The notes: generated by a model not told the origin, from the sequence alone. A stretch of DNA of 18,085 bases from UMGS1279 sp045577695 (GCA_045577695.1 JAZNIW010000013.1:1-18085), one strand, 5' to 3'. Positions 6,784 through 14,676 are shown, counted from the first letter of the stretch. Numbers and translations: made by a program.

Positions 6784-7812
6784 TTATCCTTCATAAACGA
6801 GTTTTTTAGCAATCATATCGGTTACGTTGGAGGCATCCCACCAAGCACCGGTGATGGCAACGTTGGAGGTTACATCTTTGTCTTCCAAAGCGAAGATGGC
6901 TTGTTCTACGGCATTATAACCGATTTGATAAGAGTCTTGTGCTACTGCACCGACGAGTTTGGCACCCGAAGTGGATTTCATCCATTCAATCTGTTTCGAA
7001 CCGGCGTCAAATCCACAGAATTGAATGGTATCGTATTTTTTTCCGGCCGCACCGATGGCGTCGTAAACCTGCTTTACCACGCCTTCATTTGACATAAAGA
7101 TGGCTTTTGCACCTTGCTCGTATAGAGCTTCCAAAGCGGTTTTGTAAGCCTGGTCAGCATCGCCGGGTTTTATTTCGTGGGCAATTTTGTATTTTCCTTT
7201 GGTTGAAGGATCGGCGTTGGCCAACTGCTTGAAAGTTTCAATGAACCCCTTGGCACGGTCGATACCGGTTTGGGTTTCGTCGTGTTGAATTACGCCTAAA
7301 ACATAGTCGCTTTCGGAGGCAGCTATGTCGCCTTTAATTGCGGCGAAAAAGTTTTCGGCGGCCACGCCGGCGGCTTTTAAGTTGCTGGTGGCAACCGAAG
7401 CTTGAATGGGATTCTTACCTGCTTTGTTCAAGGCGTTAACATCTTCCTCCCAGATGCCGCTGTCAAATTGTACAACGGGGATTTTGTTATCAAAAGCGGT
7501 GGAAAGTTTGTCTACAAAACCGGTGCCGATGGTGGCCAAAACAATGGCGTCGGCGCCGTTCGAAATGGCGGTTTGCACCATTTCCATTTGAGCGGGGAGA
7601 TCTTTTGCCGATTCACTGGCGGGACCACGGAAGGTGATGTCGTAGCCATATTTTTTGCCGGCGGCTTCGGCACCCGCCTTGACCGATTGCCAGAATGCGT
7701 GGGATTCGCCTTTTGCTACAACGGCAATGGTTTTTTCTCCGCCACCGCTGCAAGCGGAAAAGACGTTCAGAACCATAACAAGAGTTAACAGAACAAACGA
7801 CAGTTTCTTCAT
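6784..7812 (-). CDS. Sugar ABC transporter substrate-binding lipoprotein (RbsB/MglB-like)
   Basis: Periplasmic-binding-protein-like receptor of the pentose/hexose family (Peripla_BP_4 fold). It captures a sugar at the cell surface and delivers it to the permease encoded next to it. The first 25 residues are a lipoprotein signal peptide: MKK, a hydrophobic stretch, then a lipobox ending FSAC, so the mature protein should be anchored through that Cys. The two-lobe fold follows, with the typical early segment KGESHAFWQSVKAGAEAAGK and hinge-region aspartates (QFDSG, GFDAG). The protein is 342 residues, normal for the family. The start is ATG 7812, eight bases behind AAAGGAG; an upstream in-frame start would skip this ribosome site. 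It is the last gene of the ATPase-permease-receptor operon. The sugar (ribose, fucose, galactose or other) is not determined. Confidence 0.92.
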   Translation of the reverse strand: MKKLSFVLLTLVMVLNVFSACSGGGEKTIAVVAKGESHAFWQSVKAGAEAAGKKYGYDITFRGPASESAKDLPAQMEMVQTAISNGADAIVLATIGTGFVDKLSTAFDNKIPVVQFDSGIWEEDVNALNKAGKNPIQASVATSNLKAAGVAAENFFAAIKGDIAASESDYVLGVIQHDETQTGIDRAKGFIETFKQLANADPSTKGKYKIAHEIKPGDADQAYKTALEALYEQGAKAIFMSNEGVVKQVYDAIGAAGKKYDTIQFCGFDAGSKQIEWMKSTSGAKLVGAVAQDSYQIGYNAVEQAIFALEDKDVTSNVAITGAWWDASNVTDMIAKKLVYEG

Positions 7813-7880
7813 AGAATTTTCTCCTTTTATATAAGTTTTTGTTCTATGCAAAGGGGTAACGCCTTTCCTTTCGCATTGCG

Positions 7881-9071
7881 TTAGAAGGTGTTGCTTGACA
7901 AAGCGGCAATTTTTGCTTCTAAATTCATAATTTCTTTGTTTTTTTCTTCGATGCTCCGTGTCGATGCAATCACATCATCGATTTCATTTTCCAAATCGGC
8001 TATCGTCTCTGCCTTAGCGCGTTTGGCACGCTTTTTGTCGGTTTCTAATTTCGGTTTGTCGGCATTTTTATTTTTCATCACGTCCATCAAAACAGCGGCG
8101 ACCACAATCAAACCGGTCAAGGCGTAGGTGACGTAGGTGGAGTTTAGGCTGAAATTAAATTTCGCCAAAACAAAGTTTAAACCGCTTCGAATAATCACCA
8201 ACATAATATTACCGATAACCGAACCAACCACCGATGCCGTACCGCCTGCCGAACTGGTACCGCCGATATAAACACCGGCGATGGCATCAAGTTCCATCCC
8301 ATTACCGGTAGCTGCGGCGACCGTCGGGAAGGAAGCTGACCAAAAAATGGCTGCAATACCGGCAGCAATACCACTAAGCGTATAAGCAATTACCTTGTAT
8401 TTTTCCGTGTTGATACCTGAAAGACGGGTTGCTTCTTCATTGCTGCCGATGGAGAGGATATAGCGACCAATTTTGCATTTGTACATCAGGTACATTGAAA
8501 TCGCGGCAAAAAAAGCGATCCAAAGCAGTCCGGTGGGAACGCCGGCGGCATTGGAAAACACCTTATTAAACCAAGTACCACTTGGGAAGAAGATATTGGG
8601 GATGGCGGCGATAATAGCACTGATGCCGCGAGAAAACATCATAGTGCCAAGGGTAGCGATAAAAGCCGGCAACTTTAGTTTTCCCACCAAAAGCCCGTTA
8701 ATATACCCGAATAAAGCGCCAATGGCAATCATTACGGGAATGGTAGACCAAAGCGGCATACCCAACATATACAGTTTTCCGCCGATTAGCGCTGCGGCGA
8801 TACAAACGGTACCAATCGAAAGGTCGATGCCGCCTGTGGCGATAACAAAGGTAACACCAAGGGCTAACATTGCATAGGGGGCAAGGGATTGCGCCATACT
8901 AACGATATTGTTTTTATGAATGAAATTTGGGTTTAGTATGGAAAAGATGAAAATCAACACCAATAAGGCGGCAATGACAATTAAATTTTGTTTGCCCTTA
9001 TTGGTAATAAAGTCTATCCATTTCGTTCTTGTTCTTCGCAGCCCTCTGGCTAGGCTGTTATGGTATTTCAT
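7881..9071 (-). CDS. Sugar ABC transporter permease (RbsC/MglC-like) with extended C-terminal tail
   Basis: Membrane subunit of a ribose/galactose-class importer (BPD_transp_2 family). It has many hydrophobic segments and the family signature ATGGIDLSIG near residue 80. The cytoplasmic-loop region with SNEEATRLSGI, which contacts the ATPase, is present. The start is ATG 9071, behind GAGGAAG and one base after the ATPase stop (TGATATG), indicating translational coupling. At 396 residues it is 50-70 longer than usual. The excess is a highly charged tail of about 65 residues from about 332 (MKNKNADKPKLETDKKR...) that ends in a heptad-like Lys/Glu/Ile/Leu helix. The tail is probably cytoplasmic. 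Next in the operon after 68 nt is the binding protein; TAACGC/GCGTTA can fold at the permease stop codon. Confidence 0.93.
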   Translation of the reverse strand: MKYHNSLARGLRRTRTKWIDFITNKGKQNLIVIAALLVLIFIFSILNPNFIHKNNIVSMAQSLAPYAMLALGVTFVIATGGIDLSIGTVCIAAALIGGKLYMLGMPLWSTIPVMIAIGALFGYINGLLVGKLKLPAFIATLGTMMFSRGISAIIAAIPNIFFPSGTWFNKVFSNAAGVPTGLLWIAFFAAISMYLMYKCKIGRYILSIGSNEEATRLSGINTEKYKVIAYTLSGIAAGIAAIFWSASFPTVAAATGNGMELDAIAGVYIGGTSSAGGTASVVGSVIGNIMLVIIRSGLNFVLAKFNFSLNSTYVTYALTGLIVVAAVLMDVMKNKNADKPKLETDKKRAKRAKAETIADLENEIDDVIASTRSIEEKNKEIMNLEAKIAALSSNTF

Positions 9072-9072
9072 A

Positions 9073-10575
9073 TCATTCTTCCTCTCTGATTGTTGCATAG
9101 TTTATAATGGCCTCTTGCGATGCATCTTTGATATCCAATTCGGCAGTAATACGACCCTCACACATCACAATCACGCGGTCGCTCAAGCGTTGAATTTCCG
9201 CAAGTTCCGAGGAAATCATAATAATAGACTTCCCTTGGGCGGCCAATTTTTCCATCAGGTGGTACATATCGTTCTTGGCACCGATATCAATGCCGCGGGT
9301 TGGTTCGTCGAAAATGAAGATGTCGGAATTTTTTAGCAACCAACGTGCCAGAATTGCCTTTTGTTGATTACCTCCGGAAAGTTTTTTTACAATTTGCCGA
9401 ACCGACGGTGTTTTGGTTTTTAATTTGGCATTTTCACGCTTGGCAGCCTCTTCAATGGCGCCATCGTTAATCCAACCGAGGTGAATGTAATCGTCCAAAG
9501 AACTCAGCACAGAGTTTTCGGCTACCGATTTATCCAACATAAGGCCGTAACGCTTGCGGTCTTCCGAAAGATAGCAAATACCAAGGTCAACGGCGTTTTT
9601 GGGTGATTTAATCGAAACCGGTTTTCCGTTTAATAAAATTTCACCACTGTCAACGGGATCGGCTCCGTAAATAGCACGTGCCACTTCGGTTCGACCGGCT
9701 CCCATCAATCCCGCAAATCCTAAAATTTCACCTCTGCGCAAAGAAAAATTCACGTTGCGGATTTTTTTGCCGCGGTTTAGATTTTTTATTTCCAAAATTA
9801 CTTTGGCGTCTTTGGGTACAGTACTCTGTTCTTTTTTATCACCATAAATCACGCGCCCCACCATCATTTTCACAATTTCATCTCTGGTGGTGTCTTTGGT
9901 GATAACGGTGTCGATATATTTTCCGTCCCGCATGACGGTAACGCGGTCAGAAATACGGTTGATTTCGTCCATACGATGGGAGATGTAAATCATCCCAATG
10001 CCTTTTTCTTTTAAATCGGCCATAATTTTAAAAAGTTCTTCCACTTCCAACTGAGTTAGGGCTGCGGTTGGCTCGTCCAAAATCAAAATTTTTACGTTGC
10101 GCGAAACAGCCTTGGCTATTTCTACCATTTGTTGTTTGCCCACCGTCAAGGTGCCCAGGATAGCGGATGGGTCAATATCGACGCCGATGCGTCTAAATAA
10201 TCTACCGGCATCCCGCTCCATTTTTTTGTCGTTGATATACAGACCGTTTATCATTGGTTCGCGACCGATATAAATATTTTGGGCGACGGTCAAATGATTC
10301 ATCATATTCAGTTCTTGGTGAATCATACTGATACCCGCATCTTGTGATTCTTTAATGGTGGAAAAATGCATATCCTTTCCAAATAGAACAATATCGCCTT
10401 CGTCCCGCGGATGAATGCCGCACAAGACCTTCATCAAGGTGGATTTGCCGGCGCCGTTTTCACCCATTAAAGCGTGGATTTCGCCACGGTATAAATCAAA
10501 ATGGATACCGTTTAATGCGTGAACACCGAGAAAGCGTTTTTTGATTCCGTCCATTTTTAAAATGATGTCTTGCAT
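9073..10575 (-). CDS. Sugar ABC transporter ATPase, duplicated ABC domains (RbsA/MglA-like)
   Basis: Cytoplasmic energising subunit of a ribose/galactose-class importer, 500 residues with two fused ABC domains as is standard. The first domain has an intact Walker A (GENGAGKST, residues 38-46), a degenerate signature LTVGKQQ and Walker B ILILDEPTAAL. The second domain has the atypical Walker A GLMGAGRT, where Arg replaces Lys, an intact signature LSGGNQQ and Walker B IFIFDEPTRG. This asymmetry is usual in RbsA/MglA/XylG proteins, so it is not a defect. Start ATG 10575 follows AGGGAGAG. It is the first gene of the A-C-B operon, with a possible operator palindrome at 10600-10620. No convincing -35/-10 pair was found in front of it. 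Confidence 0.95.
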   Translation of the reverse strand: MQDIILKMDGIKKRFLGVHALNGIHFDLYRGEIHALMGENGAGKSTLMKVLCGIHPRDEGDIVLFGKDMHFSTIKESQDAGISMIHQELNMMNHLTVAQNIYIGREPMINGLYINDKKMERDAGRLFRRIGVDIDPSAILGTLTVGKQQMVEIAKAVSRNVKILILDEPTAALTQLEVEELFKIMADLKEKGIGMIYISHRMDEINRISDRVTVMRDGKYIDTVITKDTTRDEIVKMMVGRVIYGDKKEQSTVPKDAKVILEIKNLNRGKKIRNVNFSLRRGEILGFAGLMGAGRTEVARAIYGADPVDSGEILLNGKPVSIKSPKNAVDLGICYLSEDRKRYGLMLDKSVAENSVLSSLDDYIHLGWINDGAIEEAAKRENAKLKTKTPSVRQIVKKLSGGNQQKAILARWLLKNSDIFIFDEPTRGIDIGAKNDMYHLMEKLAAQGKSIIMISSELAEIQRLSDRVIVMCEGRITAELDIKDASQEAIINYATIREEE

Positions 10576-10599
10576 TTTGCTCTCCCTTTTTTTCTTTCG

Positions 10600-10620
10600 A
10601 ATTGTTGAGTATTAACAATT
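10600..10620. promoter_or_regulatory. Possible operator palindrome upstream of the ABC ATPase gene
   Basis: AATTGTT (10600-10606) and AACAATT (10614-10620) form a 7+7 inverted repeat around GAGTATT. Its near edge is 24 nt from the ATG. This size and position suit a dimeric repressor site, but the regulator is unknown and AT-rich palindromes also arise by chance. Confidence 0.4.
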
Positions 10621-10789
10621 TTAAAACAAACGATATGACATTGGATTTTTTATTATCCCCCAAAGTCAAACCGGTTATTCCGGCAGAGGAAACGGACGAA
10701 AAAGAGACCAATTGTTTTACCACTTTGATAGGTAAAATGCATAAAGGTGACCGATACAGCAACGAATAAAAACAAAGAAGAGATATAAA

Positions 10790-10823
10790 AAACGACTTGC
10801 AACCAGTGGGTTGCAAGTCGTTT
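10790..10823 (-). terminator. Strong rho-independent terminator (minus strand)
   Basis: AAACGACTTGCAACC (10790-10804) pairs perfectly with GGTTGCAAGTCGTTT (10809-10823) around a four-base loop. On the minus strand it is followed by a T-rich run (TTTTTTATATCT, counting the end of the stem). It lies 214 nt beyond the fucU-type stop codon and upstream of the ATPase gene, so the mutarotase gene and the ABC genes are probably separate transcripts. Confidence 0.85.
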
Positions 10824-11036
10824 GGCTTTATTGTTCCGGTTTTTTGCAGTCAAAGGATAGTGGGATAAATTATATGAAAAGATTGGTGAAATTAAAAAGG
10901 CTCCGATGATAAGAAAGTAAAAGACAAATTGCCGAACTTTTACATTGAAAAAATGTTGAATTTGGTTAAGCGGAAAAGAAAATAATAACCAACCAAATCA
11001 ACTCGATTGTTTGTGGAATGCATGTGGAAACAGGAA

Positions 11037-11486
11037 TTATTCGTCCACCACCACGCCTTTTTGCAACATAATATTGGCATAAATAGCACCTTCACCGGTC
11101 GCAATAATGCAATAGCATTTTTTGGCTTCTTCGTAAAAATCAAAACGGTCGATATTTCCTATTGCCGCTTTGCCACGGGAGTCATGGTTGGCGATAATTT
11201 CGGCATAGGTGTCCCAAATCGGGGTTTCTACTTTGCCTTTGTCACAATCCATCAGTTCCATCAAAACCGCCGGTTTTTCCACATAGGAATCGAGCGGAAA
11301 AACGGACAAAATTGCGTTTAAAATTTCGGGTATACCGTGTCCGTCCATCCGAATGACAATGGCATCTTTTCCAATGGTGTGAGAGGGAAAATTGCCGTCG
11401 GCGATACAAATGCGGTCGCTGTGACCCATTTCACACAGTGCCTTGAGTAGGGCGGGTGGAAGTATTTTTGGAATTCCTTTTAACAT
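11037..11486 (-). CDS. fucU: FucU/RbsD-family sugar mutarotase
   Basis: Cytoplasmic enzyme that speeds the interconversion of alpha and beta anomers of imported sugars (L-fucose for FucU, D-ribose pyranose forms for RbsD). The 149 residues fit FucU better than the shorter RbsD. Family landmarks visible are the N-terminal MLKGIPKILPPALLKALCEMGH, with the active-site His of the EMGH segment near residue 21, then ADGNFP near residue 30, and the C-terminal RFDFYEEAKK...ATGE...YANIMLQKGV region, which aligns closely with FucU. Start ATG 11486 follows GAGGTG by six bases; longer frames have no ribosome site. It lies between the nucleobase permease gene and the sugar ABC operon. The order mutarotase-ATPase-permease-receptor resembles Bacillus rbsDACB, but the terminator at 10790-10823 intervenes. 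Confidence 0.9.
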   Translation of the reverse strand: MLKGIPKILPPALLKALCEMGHSDRICIADGNFPSHTIGKDAIVIRMDGHGIPEILNAILSVFPLDSYVEKPAVLMELMDCDKGKVETPIWDTYAEIIANHDSRGKAAIGNIDRFDFYEEAKKCYCIIATGEGAIYANIMLQKGVVVDE

Positions 11487-11619
11487 AAAAAACACCTCAT
11501 ATAATGAATTTGGCTTGCCGATCGATGGAGGGGTCTTTGTTCCATATTGCGGCGATTTTTTCTTACGCACCAGAGAAAGATTTGAGCCGACCGATGAAAT
11601 CGTTCAACATTGGGTGCGT

Positions 11620-13095
11620 TTATTCGGTAACTTGGGTATCTTCTGCATTAGCCGTTTTTTTCTTTTCTCCGATACTGAGGATAAGGTTTAAGAAAATACC
11701 AAAGATGGCAGCTCCGGCAATGCACGGAATCTCCATACCAAAGAAGGGAATGTTACCGCCGAAAGCATAATGACCACCCAGACCGAAAATCATAATCGAA
11801 GCAATAACGGCAATGTTTTTGGAGGCGAACATATCCACCTTTTTGTCGATCATAATGGCAATCCCTTGTGCCGCAATGGCGCCGAACAGGTAAATTTCCA
11901 AACCACCGATAACTGCGGTAGGGATGGCATAAATGACTTGAATTAATGGGGTGAAGCAGGAAACCACCATAGCAATCACGGCGGCAACCATCAAAACCGG
12001 CACACTAAACACCTTGGTGATGGCCATAGTTGAAATGTTCTCCCCATAGTTGGTGCCAGCAGGACCACCGATGAGACCGGTGACCATATCGCCAATACCG
12101 TCACCAATTAGGTTGCGATCTAATTTTCCAATTAAGTCGTATTTCCCTTTTCCTTTTTTCTTTGCTACGTCATTGACATAAATATCCAGCTGATACATAT
12201 GCGCGGTTGACTCCGGAATGGTAGCTAATGCAACCGGCATGATGGCTACCAAAGCTTCCAAAGAAACCTTGGGTAGGGAAAAGGCGGGTAGGGCAAAGAT
12301 AGCACCGTCGCTGAATTTCCAAGTAGATGCTGCTACTACGTCGTTTACGGCCATTGTATCAAAAAGGTTGCTGGCGGGGTTTGAACCGCCCACCCAGTAA
12401 ATAATGGCGGCGGTTAAGCAGCCGACACCGGCCCCCAAAAGCAGGGGGAGTTGCCCCAAAAATCCTTTCAAATAGCGGGAAAAAAGAATGGTTGAGATCA
12501 GAGTGGTAAGCGCTACTATCCAAACCAAACTGTCCCCTAATTTAAAGGTTCGTGATGGGGTGTAGGCGTCACTGAGAGCGTTGCCGGCCAGCGTTAAACC
12601 AATGACCATAGCAATTGGTCCGGTGATGGAAGCCGGAAGGAATTTTTCCACTGTTTTGGCGCCGCAGAACTTAATAATCAAACCGGCGGCAATCGAAACA
12701 AAACCAGACATTACAATGCCGAATTGTGCATATTGAATGGCTTCTATTGGCAAGGTGGCTATTTCGCCCGCTTTCCAAGCGGCTACTTGCGAAGCAGCAT
12801 CCGGAGAAAGTTTAGATATAATGGCTTCACTGGTTACCAGACCGGCAATGGCGGTGAGATAAGCAAAACTGGAACCGTAGTAAAGCGGAATTTTGCGGCC
12901 GGTGATTAAAATAAAGCAGATCGTAGCCAAACCGCTGGCAAAGATGGTGGTAGATACTTGAAATCCGGTAATCAGTGCCACGGTAACCGTTGCGGGGAAC
13001 ATTACAATTACTTGCTGAAGGGCGTAAAGAAATAGCTTCCATGTGGTGGGGCGTTCATCCGGCAGATAGCCGATGGTTTGGTTTGGTTTGCTCAT
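11620..13095 (-). CDS. NCS2-family nucleobase permease (uracil/xanthine type)
   Basis: Proton-coupled importer of uracil or a related purine/pyrimidine base, in the cytoplasmic membrane. The 491-residue protein has around 12-14 hydrophobic segments. It opens with YALQQVIVMFPATVTVALITGF, typical of UraA-like members, and contains the conserved TM8-TM10 region: ALATIPESTAH with the conserved Glu, then GGPAGTNYGENISTMAIT. It is about 60 residues longer than E. coli UraA. Part of the excess is a basic loop (NDVAKKKGKGKYDLIGKLDR) inserted after the TM8 motif, plus a longer loop before it and a charged C-terminus. Start ATG 13095 follows AAGGAGAGG. It has its own promoter (13168-13196) and a short leader with a hairpin. 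No strong terminator separates it from fucU 133 nt downstream, so read-through is possible. Confidence 0.9.
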   Translation of the reverse strand: MSKPNQTIGYLPDERPTTWKLFLYALQQVIVMFPATVTVALITGFQVSTTIFASGLATICFILITGRKIPLYYGSSFAYLTAIAGLVTSEAIISKLSPDAASQVAAWKAGEIATLPIEAIQYAQFGIVMSGFVSIAAGLIIKFCGAKTVEKFLPASITGPIAMVIGLTLAGNALSDAYTPSRTFKLGDSLVWIVALTTLISTILFSRYLKGFLGQLPLLLGAGVGCLTAAIIYWVGGSNPASNLFDTMAVNDVVAASTWKFSDGAIFALPAFSLPKVSLEALVAIMPVALATIPESTAHMYQLDIYVNDVAKKKGKGKYDLIGKLDRNLIGDGIGDMVTGLIGGPAGTNYGENISTMAITKVFSVPVLMVAAVIAMVVSCFTPLIQVIYAIPTAVIGGLEIYLFGAIAAQGIAIMIDKKVDMFASKNIAVIASIMIFGLGGHYAFGGNIPFFGMEIPCIAGAAIFGIFLNLILSIGEKKKTANAEDTQVTE

Positions 13096-13167
13096 AGTAC
13101 CTCTCCTTGTTCCTTTTTTTGGTTTTTATTCGCAGGGGAAGAATCCCTTGCATATGTCACCTTTTTG

Positions 13168-13196
13168 ATTATATCGTTTTTTAACCGATTTGTAAA
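13168..13196 (-). promoter_or_regulatory. Sigma-A promoter of the nucleobase permease gene
   Basis: On the minus strand -35 TTTACA (13196-13191), 17-nt spacer, perfect -10 TATAAT (13173-13168). The leader to the ATG is about 65 nt. Confidence 0.88.
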
Positions 13197-13384
13197 GTTT
13201 AATGAAAATTTTTAGGAAAAAATATTTTTTTTGACTAAAACGGCCGAAAAAAGGATGGGGCAGAATGAAAGACAATACCTTTTTTAAAAAAAGTCGTCCC
13301 AAGTAAGATGGGGCATCCAACGTATGTTTTGATATTCCACCAAATTTGTTTTATATATAACAAAAACCCAGGTGTTATGACAAT

Positions 13385-13426
13385 AAAAACCCCCTATGGT
13401 AGTTGATTTCATTCTACCATAGGGGG
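13385..13426 (-). terminator. Terminator of the rpsF-ssb-rpsR operon
   Basis: CCCCCTATGGTAG (13390-13402) pairs perfectly with CTACCATAGGGGG (13414-13426), 11-nt loop. On the minus strand five T (13389-13385) follow directly. On the plus strand ATGCTTTTT follows, so it may work weakly in both directions. Confidence 0.93.
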
Positions 13427-13485
13427 ATGCTTTTTCGAATGTCCGTTCTACCGAACATTTTTAATTCAAAGCAGTGCTTTCTTTA

Positions 13486-13725
13486 TTAGTCAGCAACATA
13501 AGGAAGTAAAGCAACTTGACGGGCTCTTTTGATAGCCGAAGTCAAGGCTCTTTGATGTTTTGCGCAAGTGCCGGTTACACGGCGGGGGAGAATCTTTGCT
13601 CTCTCGGATACGAACTTGCGAAGACGGGCTACATCCTTATAGTCAATAACCTCAACGCGGTCAACGCAAAAATGACAAACCTTTTTGCGTCCTTTTCTGC
13701 GTGCGGGTCTTTCGTTTCTTTCCAT
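13486..13725 (-). CDS. rpsR: Small ribosomal subunit protein S18
   Basis: Primary rRNA-binding protein of the 30S platform that pairs with S6. From ATG 13725 it is 79 residues: a basic N-terminus (MERNERPARRKGRKK), then KVCHFC, the core VIDYKDVARLRKFVSERAKILPRRVTGTCAKHQR and a basic C-terminal helix. The CxxC together with TCAKH could bind zinc, as in the cysteine-containing S18 paralogues. Another ATG at 13737, four codons earlier, overlaps the ribosome site AGAAAGGA, leaving almost no spacing; the later ATG has a long spacing of about 11 nt, so the choice is not certain. It is the last gene of the rpsF-ssb-rpsR operon, 77 nt after ssb. Confidence 0.95.
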   Translation of the reverse strand: MERNERPARRKGRKKVCHFCVDRVEVIDYKDVARLRKFVSERAKILPRRVTGTCAKHQRALTSAIKRARQVALLPYVAD

Positions 13726-13802
13726 TGCAGAAGTCATCCTTTCTAAAGAGTTTTTAAAACTCCGTTTCGCGGAGAAAAATTCGTGACACGTTGCTCTGCC
13801 AA

Positions 13803-14237
13803 TTAGAAGGGCAGGTCGTCGTCCATACTGTCGTCAATCGAGGTAAAGTCACCGGCATCGGCATTCGAGAAGCTGGCCGGAGCGGCTGCCTGAGCAGAAC
13901 CCAATTCGGTACCGTCGCGACGGGCAAAATCGGCAAACTGTACGTTGTTTGCAACCACTTCGAACGCGGTGCGGTTTTTGCCTTCTTTGTCTTGATAGCG
14001 GCGGGTTTGAATCGAACCTTCGATGGCGATCATTTGACCTTTTTTAAAGTATTTGGAGACAAACTCAGCAGATGAACGCCAAGTCACAATGTTGATAAAA
14101 TCTGCTTGACGTTCCTCACCAGAACGGTAACGGCGGTCAACGGCAATTGAGAAACTGCAGACGCTGGTTCCGCTATTGGTGGTTTTCAGTTCGGGGTCGG
14201 CGGTTAACCGACCGGTTAAAACAACAACATTAAGCAT
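13803..14237 (-). CDS. ssb: Single-stranded DNA-binding protein
   Basis: Binds single-stranded DNA during replication, repair and recombination and recruits partner proteins through its tail. The 144 residues comprise an N-terminal OB-fold (about 1-105: MLNVVVLTGRLTADPELK, then DFINIVTWRSSAEFVSKYFKKG, then IEGSIQTRRYQD), a short Ala/Ser-rich linker and the acidic tip ending DDDLPF, which is the canonical interaction peptide. Start ATG 14237 follows AAGGAGG. It lies between rpsF (12 nt upstream) and rpsR, the standard Firmicute arrangement, and is driven by the rpsF promoter. Confidence 0.97.
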   Translation of the reverse strand: MLNVVVLTGRLTADPELKTTNSGTSVCSFSIAVDRRYRSGEERQADFINIVTWRSSAEFVSKYFKKGQMIAIEGSIQTRRYQDKEGKNRTAFEVVANNVQFADFARRDGTELGSAQAAAPASFSNADAGDFTSIDDSMDDDLPF

Positions 14238-14249
14238 AGTTGTTCCTCC

Positions 14250-14534
14250 TTACTTTCTAACGGTCATAACGCGAAGAACACCGTCGGTGATTTTCGCTAC
14301 GCGTTCCAGCTCTGCCGGGAATTCGGGATTGGATTCAAAAGTGTAGATGGCGTAGTAGCCTTCAGACTCGTCATCAATGAGATAAGCCAAGCGGCGTTTG
14401 CCCCATTCGTCAACACTTTCTACCGAACCGTTTTTCTCAATCAGTGCCTTGAACTTTTCTACCATTGCAGCAATGGCGGCTTCGTCTTTATCCTTTACAG
14501 AATAAATCAGGACTGCTTCGTACTTGTTGGTCAT
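14250..14534 (-). CDS. rpsF: Small ribosomal subunit protein S6
   Basis: 30S platform protein that binds next to S18. The 94 residues carry the S6 ferredoxin-like fold: strand YEAVLIYSV at the start, helix with AAIAAMVEKFKALIEKNG, then the conserved DEWGKRRLAYLI and GYYAIYTFES segments, and the closing RVMTVRK. The start at 14534 is behind a perfect AAGGAGG. It heads the rpsF-ssb-rpsR operon from a perfect consensus promoter, with a leader of about 70 nt that contains two small hairpins. In other bacteria S6:S18 binds its own leader RNA; I could not find the conserved CCG-bulge motif here. Confidence 0.97.
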   Translation of the reverse strand: MTNKYEAVLIYSVKDKDEAAIAAMVEKFKALIEKNGSVESVDEWGKRRLAYLIDDESEGYYAIYTFESNPEFPAELERVAKITDGVLRVMTVRK

Positions 14535-14564
14535 TTTGTTGCACCTCCTTTTGGACTTATGGCC

Positions 14565-14604
14565 CTATGATTTCATAGAGCAAGGAGCTATTTTTTCAAT
14601 AGCT
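14565..14604 (-). other. Two hairpins in the rpsF mRNA leader
   Basis: AGCTATT/AATAGCT (14604-14586 on the minus strand) lies at the very 5' end of the predicted transcript. CTATG/CATAG (14578-14565) follows. They may stabilise the mRNA or serve autoregulation by S6:S18; the standard S6:S18 leader motif was not recognised. Confidence 0.5.
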
Positions 14605-14609
14605 TTGTA

Positions 14610-14638
14610 ATTATATCAGTTTTTTATCGGAATGTCAA
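14610..14638 (-). promoter_or_regulatory. Consensus sigma-A promoter of rpsF-ssb-rpsR
   Basis: On the minus strand TTGACA (14638-14633), 17-nt spacer and TATAAT (14615-14610), a perfect match in both boxes. It lies between the yifB stop codon and rpsF. Confidence 0.95.
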
Positions 14639-14676
14639 GACAAAGATTTGCTTTAAAATCCGCTTATAACTGGGGA

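Larger units (their letters stand above)
10576..11036. other. 461-nt gap between fucU-type gene and ABC operon
   Basis: No supportable gene. It holds a possible operator next to the ATPase gene (10600-10620), a 15-bp terminator hairpin (10790-10823) and, upstream of that on the minus strand, a TATAAT (10869-10874) without a good -35 box. Short ORFs across it lack ribosome sites and run through the terminator hairpin. The rest is AT-rich. Confidence 0.6.
13096..13485. other. Intergenic region between rpsR and the nucleobase permease
   Basis: The right end carries the rpsR operon terminator (13385-13426). The left end carries the permease promoter and leader; in the leader GCAAGGGA and TCCCCTGC (minus strand, about 13132-13152) form a hairpin with one mismatch. 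In between is AT-rich sequence with GATGGGGCA repeated at about 13255 and 13308, and no supportable gene. A frame covering 13126-13320 would overlap the promoter. Confidence 0.6.

Noticed and set aside
9073..10575. Loss of the Walker A lysine in the second ATPase domain as a sign of decay
   Set aside because: The Arg-containing, degenerate second site is a normal feature of RbsA/MglA-type ATPases.
6784..10575. Assigning the importer to galactose (mglBAC) or ribose (rbsACB) by name
   Set aside because: Binding-pocket residues cannot be assigned reliably by eye; the FucU-type neighbour and rbs-like order point different ways, so no symbol was given.
10653..10853. 66-residue minus-strand frame with one hydrophobic segment
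   Set aside because: TTG start without a ribosome site, and the frame runs through the perfect 15-bp terminator at 10790-10823.
13096..13167. Riboswitch or PyrR site in the permease leader
   Set aside because: The leader is only about 65 nt; no purine-riboswitch or PyrR-binding signatures, only one imperfect hairpin.
13126..13320. 64-residue minus-strand frame upstream of the nucleobase permease
   Set aside because: It covers the permease promoter (13168-13196), is AT-driven in composition and has no ribosome site.
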